From the NCBI GenBank assembly GCA_033032865.1, contig JAWHQI010000064.1:6572001-6636000 (forward strand): a stretch of 64,000 nucleotides of DNA, written 5' to 3'. Source of the stretch: Dactylorhiza incarnata (Eukaryota; Streptophyta; Magnoliopsida; Asparagales; Orchidaceae). The position numbers and the translations under genes were made by a program. Positions 10,703 through 22,267 of the stretch are shown one piece after another. Numbering within the stretch: position 1 is the stretch's first letter; every line of letters begins with the position of its first letter. The notes beneath the pieces are model-generated. The model was given only the letters and a program-made list of their open reading frames with translations, searched no databases and was not told the DNA's origin.

Positions 10703-12175
10703 TAGTCGCTACCTAAATCACCTAGAGGGGGGTGAATTGGTGAGTTCTATGGCTTTTAAGCGGAATTAAAAACTTTAAAGAAAAGCACACAGAAAACAAA
10801 GAGCACACACAGACACTCCCGGAGATTCTACTTCTTCAGAATTGGTACGTCCACTTTTCCGCCTCACCTATCTAGCACTCCCGGCTAGACTAGGCTACTT
10901 CACTAATCTCAGATTATAAATAATCTTACAACTCAGAGTAAACAACTCCTACAAGCTCAGAGAACAACCTCTCCTACAAAAAGCTCGGAGAGCAAACTCT
11001 CCTACAAACTCGGTCCTCTAAACTAGGATCTACAAGAACTCGGAATATAAAACTTCCTACAAGAATATGTAAAAGGTTTTTACAAAAACTATAGATTGAA
11101 AATCCATCTCTTAGAATTTCAAGGAGATTCTACTTCTTCAGATCTGAGAAAAGATTGATCTTCTTCTTCTTTGAAAGAGATGAATGTTTGAAATTGAACG
11201 TGGAAGAAGAAATCTCTGACTTGAACGATTTGATCTGAATACTTGTTGACACAACAAGATCTAGAAATCACTTGAATGAATCTGAACATAGTGATATTGT
11301 TGAGTCGAATCTTGGAGAAGAATCTAGCAGAAGACTTGTCGTCGGCAGAAGACCTTCTTTGCGAGAGCGAGAATAGTCGACGGAACTTACGATGTTTGTT
11401 TTTCAAAATTCGCACGATTAGGGTTTAAAGAAATATCCCGTAAGTATTTATAGGACCTTCTCAAACGGCTATAAACGATATTTAAGAAATAGGGTCCACG
11501 TGTACTGTACATGGACGAAAAACCCTAAATGGAAAGAGGCGACAAAATGAACAAAAACGCGCTCTGTCAGCATTCGTCGAATGATGATTATGACTCGACG
11601 AATTCATTGAGTGAATCAACGCTTTAATCGACGAAAAACACGGGAAAGAAATAACTGAGACAGGAAGAAGAAAACTCCATCACTCGACGAATTCGTCGAG
11701 TGAGCAAATTTACTCGACAAATTCGTCGAGTGAATAATATTTCTCGACAAAAACACTTAGCAAAATTCTCTGAACCTATTCGAGAAATTTCAACGAATAG
11801 ATGAGTCTTTCATGAGATGTTTCGACGAATTCGTCGAAACTTCTCGAGAAGACTCGATGAAAAACACTTAGTCGATTTGTTTCTTCCAATCCTGAATCCA
11901 ACAACCATTGTCTCTTAACTTCTCCATAGTGTTTGAATATGAAATACATCCCAATAGAGAGATTTCACATGAGTCAACATCTTGGTCTATACAATGAGGA
12001 ATTACATTGCATAAGCCTGCATTTATGACTCATTGAAACCTGACATTGGTTTGTACTTAGCAATCAATGTCCTGCAAACACACCACTAAGATACCACATT
12101 AAATACAATATCAATTCATCTTAGTTCAATGGACACTTCTTCAAATTAAGGTTACTGTGGCTACAATACCCAACA
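10703..12175 (-). repeat. Sirevirus 2, 3' LTR
   Basis: The left end carries the CTAGAGGGGGGTGAAT signature seen near the ends of both LTRs of the complete Sirevirus (29,085-29,112 and 37,102-37,128). The right end is CCCAACA at 12,175 (minus TGTTGGG), followed by a polypurine tract. Positions 11,560-11,880 hold many TCGACGAA/TTCGTCGA palindromes, one of them a perfect 22-bp palindrome at 11,681-11,702. The left edge is uncertain by a few bases because the expected TG/CA dinucleotide is mutated. The partner LTR is not seen. Confidence 0.72.
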
Positions 12176-12192
12176 ATCTCCCCCTATTTGAA
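12176..12192 (-). promoter_or_regulatory. Polypurine tract of Sirevirus 2
   Basis: On the minus strand CAAATAGGGGGAGAT lies immediately before the TGTTGGG of the LTR. The complete Sirevirus has the same tract at 30,471-30,487. It is the plus-strand DNA primer site during reverse transcription. Confidence 0.75.
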
Positions 12193-12391
12193 GAAGTCAG
12201 AACCCTATCTACTAAGGTGAATTGCACAGATAATATATATAATCATAATGAAAGAGCATGACATAAATAAGTTAATAAAATGAACTAAGACCACAAAACA
12301 TTAATATATATATGTTCTTAAGGGTTCATCACATGTCACACTTAAAGATCAAGACATCTTATCTTTTTCCCTTCTACTCTTCTCCACTTGC

Positions 12392-13942
12392 CTAGCAAAG
12401 TACTCCTTGAGTTTTGGATAATATTTTGGTGGTGGATCGAGGAGGTGCACCTGGGTTGTTGCGACCATTTATTATGAAGTGTATCTTTCTCTTCAATTGA
12501 GTGGCTTTATACATGTTGTACTCTTCCTGACTGTAGTAGTCCAGAGGCTTGATATTTGATATGTTCAAAAGATTGTAGTTATCCAAGGTAATAGCTTTAA
12601 AAGTTGGACTCCAAACTTCTTGGTCTGCTCTTCTCTCAGCAGCAGGTTCTCGGATTACTATACCAGGATTTCTTCTTACTGAATAATTAGATTTGCTTCC
12701 AGAGGATCCTTAACCATACTTTCTCTTCTTTGGAGTAGGCTCTGATGGTTCAGCAGTCTCTTCATTATCAGACCATAATTGATTGAATTGAGATGGAGGA
12801 TTGAGAGGAATATCTTCATAGAATTGCTCAATGGGAGGGAATTGCTCAGTAGGTGGTTGGTATTGAGGAAGTCCCATCAAGTTCTCATACAACCAGCTAA
12901 AGCGTTGATGACTGTAGACATTGACTTCACTGAACTTAATTTCCACTTCTTTGCTCAGATCATGCAACTGACATAGTATTTTCTCCTCCCCTTTCTGAAT
13001 ACTTCATTCAGGGTTTGGAGCATTTCATTCTTAAAGCTTGATAGATCTGCAATGATATCATCTCTGATGCTGTCACCTTGCTCATAAATCTTACCTTGAC
13101 CAATTAGAAGAGTGTTTGTATTCCCATAAACCTGCTTCAATCCTTCATTGATGTAGCTCACAACTTGAACACCATTTGAGAAATAACTATCTAACTCATT
13201 TTTCATTTTAGATAAAGAGTGCTTCACCTCTGCTAGGCCATTGTCCAGGTCAGCTTCTACTTCCCTTACTTTATTGAATACCTGCTTCATGGAGAAGTCA
13301 AATTGTTCAGCTTGAGATTTGAGCAGTGGTTCAATGGTCTGTAGCAGCTCACTATTGGAAGTAGAGATAACTGGGGCATGAACACTCCGAGGAGAAGGAG
13401 TGCCATAGCTTTCATCATTGAACATAAAGTCATGAGACTGAACTCCCCCTAGGGCAGGCAGACTCTCATTTTCCAAGCTCTCCTGAGCAGGAGGTGCAGA
13501 ATGCATATCCTCTACTTCTTCACTGAGGGAATCTCCTCATCTTTCTCAGTTGCTTCTTCATTCTTTGCAACAGAAGTTTCATCTTCTTTCAAGCACTCCC
13601 CCTCAAAATCTGCAGGGGTGATCTTCTCTTGAACAACTTCTTCCTTTTCAGAAACTGAAACTTCTGGCAGAGTATTGGTTTGAATACCTTCTGGGTCTGG
13701 AGCATCATCATTGTCATCATCATCATTTTCATAATTATCATCCACATTATAATCAGGATCATCATCATCAGATTCCACATACTCAGCAGCAGCAATAGGT
13801 AACCTCTCTGGCTCCCTGGCAGGAAGGTCAAGTATCTTTTCTGAGTAGTGCACAAGGATCAGATTGAAGCTCTTCTCAATGTTGATTACACAAACATCAA
13901 GCTGACTTTGTATGCTTGGAGGGGCTGACAGAGCTGGAGAGG
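12392..13942 (-). pseudogene. Sirevirus 2 env-like ORF, 3' half
   Basis: Downstream half of the extra ORF between pol and the 3' LTR. In order on the minus strand: EPSPALSAPPSIQSQLDV and a long Asp/Glu-rich acidic tract (13,942-13,512); then, after a frame change, a coiled-coil-like segment with heptad-style hydrophobics (13,506-12,955, KVREVEADLDNGLAEVKHSL); then a Pro/Gln-rich part ending PKKRKYG, a nuclear-localisation-like basic motif (12,967-12,710). A basic tail near 12,586-12,392 follows. Stops and frame changes separate the pieces. The first codons in this half (MTATGALADTH) belong to the inserted Athila LTR, not to this gene. The function of such ORFs is unproven; it is called env-like by position only. 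Confidence 0.62.
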
Positions 13943-13947
13943 GCTCT
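13943..13947. repeat. Athila target-site duplication, left
   Basis: GCTCT, identical to 23,783-23,787 on the other side of the element. Confidence 0.9.
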
Positions 13948-15462
13948 TGATGCGTGTCGGCAAGTGCACCGGTCGCTGTCAAGTAATAAATGTGGAGAGT
14001 GGAATCCCCGAATGTCGGTCTCTTGAGGAATGCAAGTTAGGTGAACGAATCGCGTTGTGTGACTCTTGTTACACAAGCGCAACACACATAAAAAGGTTAT
14101 TTTTGGTTGATTTGTCCTAATCCTAACAACAATAAAAGAAATGCGGGTCGAAGGCACCGCTTCGCTAGGCGAGATGGATGCAACGGCCGCGATGCCGTGC
14201 TTCGTGAGGCGGATGGAGTGTGCTCTAGTGCGAGAGGGTGAGGGTCGCAAACACCTCTTCACAACCGCCGTTAGCTCTTGCCAACGCGGATCAAACACCT
14301 TGCGTGCGTGCGTGAGTGAGAGAGTAGAAACGGAGTGATTCACAAGCAAGCGATGAAGGAAAGTAAAGAAACATTCATTTCAAACAACCCAAACAACACA
14401 ATATTCCAGTTTACACGATTCAACGAGTACAATGAAGGAAAGAAGAAAGAGATAACCGATGGGTGAAGACTAGCGGCCGTTCACGGCCGGAATGGTAGGT
14501 TGTCGGGCTACCTCCGGACTCGGGCGGACTATGCTTCCGGCGCAGAGAGCTGTCACGATCTCCCTACGTAGTTCCGTCGTCTTCGACTTCAGATTTCCTC
14601 TTCTTCTCACCGGGTCGTAGTGGGGAAATAGCTGCTTGGAGGCTTGCAGATGATGGAGAACGCTCCCGGACAATGGAGGAAGGCTTGGAATGGATGGAGG
14701 AGACTTCCCCTTGCGTAGGAGATGAAGTGGAGGCATCCCAGGATGGTGGTCGGCGGCGTACGGAACAGGCAATCCGCTCCCGACGGCTGAATGATAACCT
14801 AAAATCGGAACAGGCATTTATATAGGCGCTGATTTAAATAGTGCGCACGGTCATTGGCGCACGACCAGTGGTCGTGCGCACTGGAATTCTGCGATCGTGC
14901 GCACTGCCTGGGTGGAACCTGCAAGATGCGAAATTTATAAACTATAATGTTTGCACGACCAGTGGCGCACGACCGGTGGTCGTGCGCACTATCGTCGGTG
15001 GTTGTGCGCATTAGTCGAAACAGAACTCAGAAAATTGATGATAAGTGCGCACTACCAGTGGCGCACGACCGATGGTCGTGCGCACTATCGTAGATGGTCG
15101 TGCGCACTACACCTAACAGAACTCATGAAAAAAGGGTTAAGTGCACACGATCAGTGGCGCACGACCAGTGGTCGTGCGCCATAGAACCGGTGATCGTGCG
15201 CAGTGTTCCTGTACAGAATTGCACCGGGAACACCTGCACGACTCCTATTACAGCACAACCACGAATCTAGCCACTGAAAGTGGCACCTAACAGTGCATGA
15301 AAACTACTACTGAAAATAAACATGAAATCACACCAAAATGGGTCTAGAAGTGCACCTAGCATGGAATATCAAATATAAACTATAACAAGGCTAAAGTGCG
15401 GTGAAAAGACTGAATAAAGGCCTAGATGAGTCCATAAAAGTGTATATGATCAGGACTCATCA
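13948..15462 (-). repeat. Athila 3' LTR (1,515 bp)
   Basis: Runs TGATGCGTG...GACTCATCA and matches 22,268-23,782 without gaps at a constant offset of 8,320. By eye I count about 23 substitutions, roughly 1.5 %, many of them C/T. On the minus strand a TATA box (14,827-14,817, CTATATAAAT) sits next to an array of GCGCACGACC/GGTCGTGCGC palindromes at 14,841-15,203. The frames at 14,141-14,338 and 14,470-14,817 are chance openings in LTR sequence. Confidence 0.93.
14841..15203 (-). promoter_or_regulatory. U3 palindrome array of Athila LTR
   Basis: Four modules share the core GCGCACGACC...GGTCGTGCGC, separated by A/T-richer spacers with 'acagaactcag'-like phrases. Several cores are perfect inverted repeats around AGTG or CGGTG-like centres. 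The array lies directly upstream of the TATA box in element orientation, so a role as enhancer, or as a methylation-dense CpG block, is plausible. A second copy is at 23,161-23,523. Confidence 0.6.
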
Positions 15463-15476
15463 CACCCCCAGACTTA
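15463..15476 (-). promoter_or_regulatory. Polypurine tract of Athila
   Basis: On the minus strand AAGTCTGGGGGTG abuts the LTR start TGATGAG, in the position expected for plus-strand priming. Confidence 0.7.
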
Positions 15477-17268
15477 ACTGTTTGCGCGTCCCGAGCAAAC
15501 GAATCCGGCGGAGTGTGAAAACGAGAGTTAACAAAGAGAATTACACAGGGGGTACGGTGCGAAGCAACATACGCATGCGAGTAGAGATTCTAGTAGAAGG
15601 AGATTCTAACTATGCTAACTAATTTACATAAGTATTAAAGCGTAAGTAAAGATTTAGTTATACTCAGTTGGTGAATTATGAAGAATTTGAACGATCATGC
15701 CCGGTATGAAAGTGACGAGACACTGAGGCGGGCGTTGCACAAGATCGGGTCTTAGGAATAACTCCGCTGAAATCCATCAACGTCGTGAACCATACGCTTG
15801 CCCGGTCACACTCTCTCCACGGCGCTAGCAAAATCGCAAGTCAAATCAATAGGACTTATAGGATTGAGTTGGGGCTTAGGTTACGGTATGGTATTCAAAT
15901 TTAAACACGATGGCTACGCAACCCAAGTGAGCTAACGGAACGCTGCACCACACAAGACCAACAAACTATGCTCGGGTGACACTCCCCCAGACTTATCATG
16001 AAAACCAGGTGTGCACACAGCCTACTTCACAAATACCAACAGATTTTCTATTTAGCTCGGAAGGATTTCTTTTCAATATACTCTCTTTTTTTCTAGATTT
16101 TTTTTTTCTTTTAACATACTTTGCTTCTAATATGTATCCTCCGGTTGGTTCAAAATCAGCAAATAGACTTTATTTCCCCTTCATAACACAACGATTCCAA
16201 ACATCACACAAATTGAGAATTATGAGCGCAGTTAAAAAGCAATTTGGTTGCGGGTGTAGGATAAGCTTCGGGCTTTGGTGGATGAAGAGGAGCTGAACAA
16301 AGGAATGGTAGGCACAAATTTGGCTTGCAAAGGTGAGCGAAAAGGGCATGGAATGACAAAGCTCAAACTAGCCAAAGGGTGGCCTACATCACATTTAACT
16401 CGGCGGGTCGCTCTCACCCATGCTTCAAGAGTCGCTTGGGGCAAGTTCTTAGCCCACGAGAAAGGTAAACCTTCCTCCCGACTCGAGCAACACATGACTA
16501 GCACTCATACACACACAACGCCGGGTTATCGTCAATTTCATTCAAATTCACCACTTGAGTATAACAAATTTAAATCTACACAGAAATACTAAACATAAAT
16601 TAGATGCATGGAGACAATCTAGTTCTACTCAAATTCTACCATAACATGCGAAGTGACTAGAACACTACATGAGTCAACATCGCACTCCAAATAATAATTC
16701 CTACGTTAACAACCTATTTCACATTCCAACCAAAATAGTTTAACCGGAACAACCACAAAAAGATAAGCGCGCACTCAAGTGGGTGAAATGATGTGTGAAG
16801 CATGCAAACAATGATAATGACTAGGATAAATAAGAAACAAACTTCTAATATGCAGTGCAACTCGTGCACAGTGGATGACAACATACGCTCCCCCAGACTT
16901 AGTCTAAACAATACATCCAGAAATTGAAGAAAAAAGAGGGGAGGAAGTGTTACCCAATGCTCAGAATTGAGCATACCAGACGATTGGCGTTTACGATCAA
17001 GAACAGTCTGCAGCATCCGCACCAACGAACACAAAACCTGCAAGCACAAAACTCAAAACAACAAAAGCATATGCAAAAGCTGACTAAAAGAAAGTTAGAT
17101 AAAAACTACAAAATCAGGAAATCTGGGTTGTCTCCCAGTAGCGCTTTTATTTAACGTCCTTAAGCTGGACCAAATACCTGTATTAACATTGTTTATAAAA
17201 TGCAGGAATTAAAAGAGAAGTTCTCAAAAAGAAAGAGTTTCACAAAAATAAGAGAAAAGAAGGAAAAA
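15477..17268 (-). other. Athila 3' non-coding region
   Basis: A 1.8-kb stretch between integrase and the 3' LTR. Athila elements often carry an env-like ORF here. I see only short unrelated openings (15,976-16,296, 16,714-17,049) with stops in every frame, so any such ORF is gone. A few 'tcccccagactta' phrases (15,983, 16,891) echo the polypurine tract and could be old internal copies. Confidence 0.5.
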
Positions 17269-18607
17269 TCAGCTGTCGGCGCTTGAATGGTGTCCGTCTC
17301 CCAATGTCAACAACTGACACTCCTTGTTTATAGTGGCACCATCGTATAACTTCAGCCGATGCCCATTGACCTTAAATTTGTCCCCCTTATCTCCAGATAT
17401 TTCTATGGCACCGAAGGGGGAGACATCGGTCACTGAGAAAGGACCACTCCACCTCGATTTTAACTTCCCTGGGAAGAGGCGGAGACGGTAGTTGTAGAGC
17501 AGCACTCGGTCCCCAATTTTGAACTCCTTAGGAATGATGTGCCGATCGTGCCATTTCTTTGTTTTCTCCTTGTAGATGCGAGCGTTTTCATAAGCGAGAT
17601 GACGGAGCTCATCTAACTCGTTGAGTTGGGAACGACGCACCTCGGCCGCGACTCCAATGTCCATGTTCAACAGTTTGGTTGCCCATAATGCTTTATGCTC
17701 CAGCTCCACAGGGAGGTGGCATGCCTTGCCATAGACTAATTGAAACGGAGTCATGCCGATGGGTGTTTTGAACGCAGTCCGGTAAGCCCATAATGCGTCG
17801 TCGACCTTTTTAGCCCACTCCTTCCTATTTGAATATATTGATTTCTCGATTATTCGCTTGAGCTCGCGGTTGGAAACTTCGACTTGCCCGCATGTTTGGG
17901 GGTGGTATGCCAAAGAAATCTTATGATGGACCCCAAACTTTTTCATGAGCTGCACAAACTGCTTATTGCAAAAATGACTACCGCCATCGCTGATGATAGT
18001 TCTCGGTGTCCCAAACCTGGAGAAGATATTCTTGTGGATAAAGTGTAGCACTGTGTTGGCATCATTCGTGGCAACCGCCTCAGCTTCCACCCATTTTGAA
18101 ACATAATCAACTGCCACAATGATATAATGCTTACCATGCGACATTGGGAAAGGACCCATGAAATCTATCCCCCAGACATCAAATGGTTCGCAGACCAGCA
18201 TGTTATTGAGGGGCATCTCATCACGCCAGGAAATATTTCCGGTCCTTTGGCAATCGTCGCACTTGGTGACATAGGCATGGGCATCCCGGAAGAGGGTCGG
18301 CCAAAACAATCCGCATTGCAGGATTTTTCGTGCTGTTCGAACGGCCCCGAAGTGCCCGCCAGCTTCTCTGTCATGGCAGTGCTGCAATATAGACTGAAAC
18401 TCGGCTTCCGGAATGCAACGCCTGATAATCCCGTCGCTGCATGTGTGAAATAAGAGCGGATCTTCCCAAAAATAGTATTTTGAGTCAGAGGCGAGCTTCC
18501 GTCTTTGCTGAGGGGACAGATTCGGGGAGAAGGTTTTACAAGCCAAGTAGTTAGCGATATTTGCGTACCATGGTGTTGTTGGGGGGGGGGGGGGGGGGGG
18601 GGGGGGG
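17269..18607 (-). pseudogene. Athila integrase (out of frame with RT)
   Basis: Splices element DNA into the genome. In the 479-residue frame the zinc finger shows H112, H119, C150 and C153 ([12 protein letters not shown]). The catalytic DD35E triad is complete: D182 (GIDFMGPF), D241 (IISDGGSHF) and E277 (GQVEVSN). The C-terminal part keeps [15 protein letters not shown] and the GPF ([12 protein letters not shown]) module seen in Athila. The family normally has it fused to RT-RNase H. Here it lies in another frame, and the change of frame is at a run of 27 C at 18,607-18,581. Residues before the run (MLIISRVW...) are out-of-frame RNase H sequence. Apart from that tract it looks intact. Confidence 0.85.
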
Positions 18608-20878
18608 CGTAGTAATTGCGAATAATTTTTCATCCGGGAAATAGTCATCCGTTTCCTCCACAAAGCTGTTGGGAGTGTCGTACTCCAAACGCGAGAGATG
18701 ATCAGCAATCACGTTCTCCACCCCTTTCTTGTCTTTGATTTCCAGATTGTATTCCTGCAAAAGTAAAATCCAACGAATCAGACGCGATTTGGATTCTTTT
18801 TTGCTGAAAAGATACCTGAGAGCGGCGTGGTCCGTGTATACGATTACTTCGGAAAATACCAAGTACGAGTGAAATTTTTCAAAAGCGAATACCACGGCTA
18901 GCATTTCCTTCTCCGTGGTGGTATAGTTTGCTTGCGCGCTGTTGAGAGTTCGACTGGCATACGCAATAGTGTGAAAAGTCTTGTCTTTCTTCTGACCGAG
19001 TACAGCACCTACGGCCGCATCACTTGCGTCGCACATGATAATAAAAGGTAAAGTCCAGTCGGGTGCCACCAAAATTGGAGCCGAGATGAGTTGTCCCCGT
19101 AAGGTTTTGAAGGCCTGCATGCATGCTTCGTCGAAGTGGAAGGGGACGTCCTTGACAAGCAGGCGAGATAAAGGCTTTGAAATGGAGGAAAAGTCCTTGA
19201 TGAACCTTCGATAGAAGCCCACATGACCAAGAAAACTTCGGATGCCTTTCACTGACATGGGTGGAGGGAGGTTTCTGATAACACTTACCTTCGCTTGATC
19301 CACCTCGAGCCCTTTGCAGGAAACTTTATGCCCCAACACAATTCCTTCGCGCACCATAAAGTGGCATTTCTCCCAGTTCAAGACAAGATTGGTGTCTTCA
19401 CACCGCTTCAAGGTCTTGGCCAAATTTGCGAGGCAAATGTCAAAGTTGTTGCCAAATAGAGTAAAATCATCCATGAAAACTTCGAGGAAGTCCCCCACCA
19501 TGTCAGCAAAAATGGCGAGCATACAGCGTTGGAAGGTTGCGGGGGCATTACACAGTCCGAATGGCATTCTTTTGAACGCGAAGGTACCGGAGGGACATGT
19601 GAATGTTGTCTTGTCTTGATCAGATGTGTCTATTAAAATTTGATTGTACCCTGAGTACCCATCCAAGAAACAGTAGTAATCCTGCCCCGCTAACTTTTCT
19701 AGCATCTGATCAATGAAGGGGAGCGGAAAATGGTCCTTGCGCGTTGCATCGTTCAGCTTGCGGTAGTCGATGCAGACTCTCCACCCGGTGATCATTCGGG
19801 TCGGTAGCAGCTCGTTCTTTTCATTGGCAACGACAGTGATCCCTCCCTTTTTTGGTACCACCTGGACTGGACTGACCCATTTGCTATCGCTGATTGGGTA
19901 AATGATGCCAGCGTCTAAAAGCTTTATCACTTCAGCCTTCACTACCTCTTGCATTTTCGGGTTCAGCCGCCTTTGGGGCTGTGTTGTCGGTTTGTACTGA
20001 TCTTCAAGGAGGATCTTGTGCATGCAGACCGTGGGGCTGATCCCCTTAATGTCTGCAAGAGAACGTCCGAAGACTTTATGGTACCTTCTCAGCACGCCCA
20101 CTAAGGCATTTTCGTTGGCGGCGGACAGGGCTGCAGAAATAATCACAGGATGCGTGGTATTTTCTCCAAGGAAAACGTACTTTAGAGAATCCGGTAGTTG
20201 TTTGAGAGCCGGACAAGGGTTTGGATTAGTAGAATCGTTGGAAAGCTCTCCGATTGAATGTGACAAATTGGGCTGGTTCGAGTGTGCACCGCCTTCTCCC
20301 ATGTCTTCGCGCTGCCAACACACCTCGCTGTCATCCAAATCCACATCGATCTGACCATCGAATTCTTCAAGCGCCTCTGCCGGTTCGCACTCCGTAATTT
20401 CAAAGAGTTGCGACGGGTTGTGGACGTTGAAAGATATAACATCCTCCCCCAGTCTGATTGTGAGCTCCCCCTGTTCCACATTAATAATAGCACGAGCAGT
20501 GGCGAGAAAGGGCCGCCCCAAGATAATGGGTACTCTTGTATCAACCTTCATGTATAGAATGATAAAATCGGCTGGAAAAGCGAGACCGTTTACAACTATT
20601 GTGAGGTCCTCGACGATTCCTGACGGCTTCTTGATCGACCGATCAGCTAGCTGTAGCATTACCTGCGTTGGCTTCAAGATCCCAGCACCAAGTTCACGAA
20701 AGATAGAGAGCGGCATCAAGTTGATTGATGCCCCCAAATCACAGAGTGCCTGGCTGAAACGGTGATGGCCGATCCTGCACGGAATCGTAAAGCTGCCCGG
20801 ATCTTTGCACTTTGTGGGCAAATTGGAAATGATGGCGGAGCACTCCTCGGTGAGGTCGATAGTTTTGAGACCCTCCAT
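18551..20878 (-). CDS. Athila protease-RT-RNase H
   Basis: 775 residues. Protease: [13 protein letters not shown] with Asp47 (Athila uses DLGA). Then [13 protein letters not shown] near residue 118. [11 protein letters not shown] (~369), [10 protein letters not shown] with catalytic Asp406, and FMDD at 468-471. RNase [16 protein letters not shown] (~615), [10 protein letters not shown] (~654) and [11 protein letters not shown] (~682), followed by the linker VIADHLSRL. All catalytic acids are present. The start ATG at 20,878 directly follows an in-frame TAG (20,881-20,879) that separates it from the gag tail. In related elements the same stretch (KRK..., [17 protein letters not shown]) is one continuous gag-pol. 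The end runs through the 27-C tract into a short wrong-frame tail. Converts element RNA to DNA in cytoplasmic particles. Confidence 0.88.
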   Translation of the reverse strand: MEGLKTIDLTEECSAIISNLPTKCKDPGSFTIPCRIGHHRFSQALCDLGASINLMPLSIFRELGAGILKPTQVMLQLADRSIKKPSGIVEDLTIVVNGLAFPADFIILYMKVDTRVPIILGRPFLATARAIINVEQGELTIRLGEDVISFNVHNPSQLFEITECEPAEALEEFDGQIDVDLDDSEVCWQREDMGEGGAHSNQPNLSHSIGELSNDSTNPNPCPALKQLPDSLKYVFLGENTTHPVIISAALSAANENALVGVLRRYHKVFGRSLADIKGISPTVCMHKILLEDQYKPTTQPQRRLNPKMQEVVKAEVIKLLDAGIIYPISDSKWVSPVQVVPKKGGITVVANEKNELLPTRMITGWRVCIDYRKLNDATRKDHFPLPFIDQMLEKLAGQDYYCFLDGYSGYNQILIDTSDQDKTTFTCPSGTFAFKRMPFGLCNAPATFQRCMLAIFADMVGDFLEVFMDDFTLFGNNFDICLANLAKTLKRCEDTNLVLNWEKCHFMVREGIVLGHKVSCKGLEVDQAKVSVIRNLPPPMSVKGIRSFLGHVGFYRRFIKDFSSISKPLSRLLVKDVPFHFDEACMQAFKTLRGQLISAPILVAPDWTLPFIIMCDASDAAVGAVLGQKKDKTFHTIAYASRTLNSAQANYTTTEKEMLAVVFAFEKFHSYLVFSEVIVYTDHAALRYLFSKKESKSRLIRWILLLQEYNLEIKDKKGVENVIADHLSRLEYDTPNSFVEETDDYFPDEKLFAITTPPPPPPPPPNNTMVRKYR
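18581..18607 (+). repeat. 27-base G tract in pol
   Basis: An uninterrupted run of 27 G (C on the coding strand, read as nine prolines). It lies in the RNase H to integrase linker, exactly where the open frame changes. Homopolymers this long are prone to both slippage and sequencing error. Confidence 0.9.
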
Positions 20879-21367
20879 CTACTTCCGCTTCGAAATCACA
20901 TCTTTCAAGAACTTGGAGTATCCCGGCATTTGAGAAATAGCTTCAATCAGTGGTATGCTCACTTTCACTCCTTTCATTATTTCCAAGAATCTGAGGAATT
21001 GCCTCTCGGATTTCTCGTTTCGCAACCTGTGGGGGAATGGGGGGTGAACAGCACTTTTCGAGGTCTGTGCCTCGCTCACGGGATGCGGCTCAATATGAAT
21101 CTGAGTCAGCTTCTCAGCCGTGTCTTCATTATGCTTGTCAGTGGAACATGCAAGTGGTCCCTGTCGAGGAGGGTTGTCAACACTTCTCCCACTTCTCAAT
21201 CGCATGGTGTTCACTGACTCAGGATGCTGACTTGCAAGCCCAGAAACAACATCGGACAGAGTCCCTATAGCAGAGCGAAGCTGTTGGATTGCGGCTGATT
21301 GGTCATTCATTTTATTCAATACACCGACCACCAAAGTTGCTAACTGTTCCGGTTGCTCTGACGGCAA
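20879..21367 (-). pseudogene. Athila gag C-terminal part
   Basis: Reads PSEQPEQLATLVVGVLNKMN, then a linker, then FPHRLRNEKSERQFLRFLEI and EAISQMPGYSKFLKDVISKRK, which match the conserved end of Athila gag just before protease. The first codon (21,367) is a TTG, not an ATG, so this is not an independent gene but the continuation of gag after a frame change at the seven-base A/T run at 21,366-21,372. It ends in an in-frame TAG followed directly by the pol frame. Confidence 0.75.
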
Positions 21368-22163
21368 AAAAATCCGCTGTTCCTTTGAATGTCACGGCAT
21401 TAACTGCAGCAGTACTTGGGGGGTGAATGACATGACTCCAGTGCTGACTGGTGTGAACAATATTCACGACCACTTCCCACGCGTCCTTCCCCGGTTTATT
21501 AAACAGGGCCCCTCCAGCTGCCATATCAAATAATAGACGGAATTTGTCCAGCACGCCGAAATAAAAAATCTGAATTAAAAAAACTTCTGAAAGATCTTCA
21601 CGGTAGCATCCCCTATGCAGGGATTGAAAACGCTCCCAAGCATCAACTAACGTCTCCTCCTTCCCCCGTCCAAAGGTTACGAGTTCCCTGTACTTGTCCA
21701 AAGCTTGGGTACGATGTTGAAACTCTTGCAAAAATCTCCCTTCGAGTTGTTTCCATGTGATCACCTCTCTTCTCCGGATATCCCAATACCAACTTTTGGC
21801 TTTTTTTTGCAAGGAGAATGAAAATGCCAGAATCTTTTGCAGGTCGTTTTCAACTCCACTGAAAACACATGTGTAATAGATTTCTAAAAAGTCCTGCATG
21901 TGTTGCACCGCGTCTTCATGCTCGTCCCCGCTGAACTTGCAGTTCCCAGCCATGTACTCAATGACGTCGGAGGAGATCCCGAAGTCATGATTGTTCCTTT
22001 CTGCTTGGTCCCTTAAATCATTTAAGCTTCCTTGATAGATGCATTCCTGAATGGAGGTCATGCTGCGAATACTTGCAACCCAGACGATTAGCGTACGGTG
22101 GGAAAAGACGAAAGTAATCAGATGTGCGTATCGAAAAGAAACAGAGATACCAGAGGTGAACAA
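21312..22163 (-). pseudogene. Athila gag N-terminal part
   Basis: The structural gag core is clear: FSGDEHEDAVQHMQDFLEIY, LQKKAKSWYWDI, ITWKQLEGRFLQEF, ELVTFGRGKEETLVDAWERF, IQIFYFGVLDKFRLLFDMAAGGAL. These are the landmarks of plant Ty3/Gypsy retrotransposon gag. The true start is probably the Met at about 22,061 (MTSIQECIYQGSLND), since upstream residues are leader sequence. The frame ends at 21,312 after leaving the gag reading at a 7-base homopolymer; the rest of gag is in the next frame. In related elements this is one long gag-pol frame. Confidence 0.8.
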
Positions 22164-22243
22164 AAGAGGTAAAAGAAAAGAAAAAGAAAAAGAAAATCCT
22201 CGTGCAACAATTCTTCACGCAGACGAATTCATCACGTCTGCAT

Positions 22244-22261
22244 TCCCCGGCAACGGCGCCA
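22244..22261 (-). promoter_or_regulatory. Primer-binding site, tRNA-Asp type
   Basis: On the minus strand TGGCGCCGTTGCCGGGGA lies six bases after the end of the 5' LTR. This is the primer site characteristic of Athila/Tat elements and fixes the orientation of the element. Confidence 0.9.
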
Positions 22262-22267
22262 AAAACT

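Noticed and set aside
14141..14817. Open frames in the Athila LTR, repeated at 22,461-23,137
   Set aside because: Present twice only because LTRs are duplicated; they cross the promoter and leader and encode nothing recognisable.
18127..18453. 108-codon plus-strand frame within integrase
   Set aside because: Antisense shadow of the integrase coding sequence.
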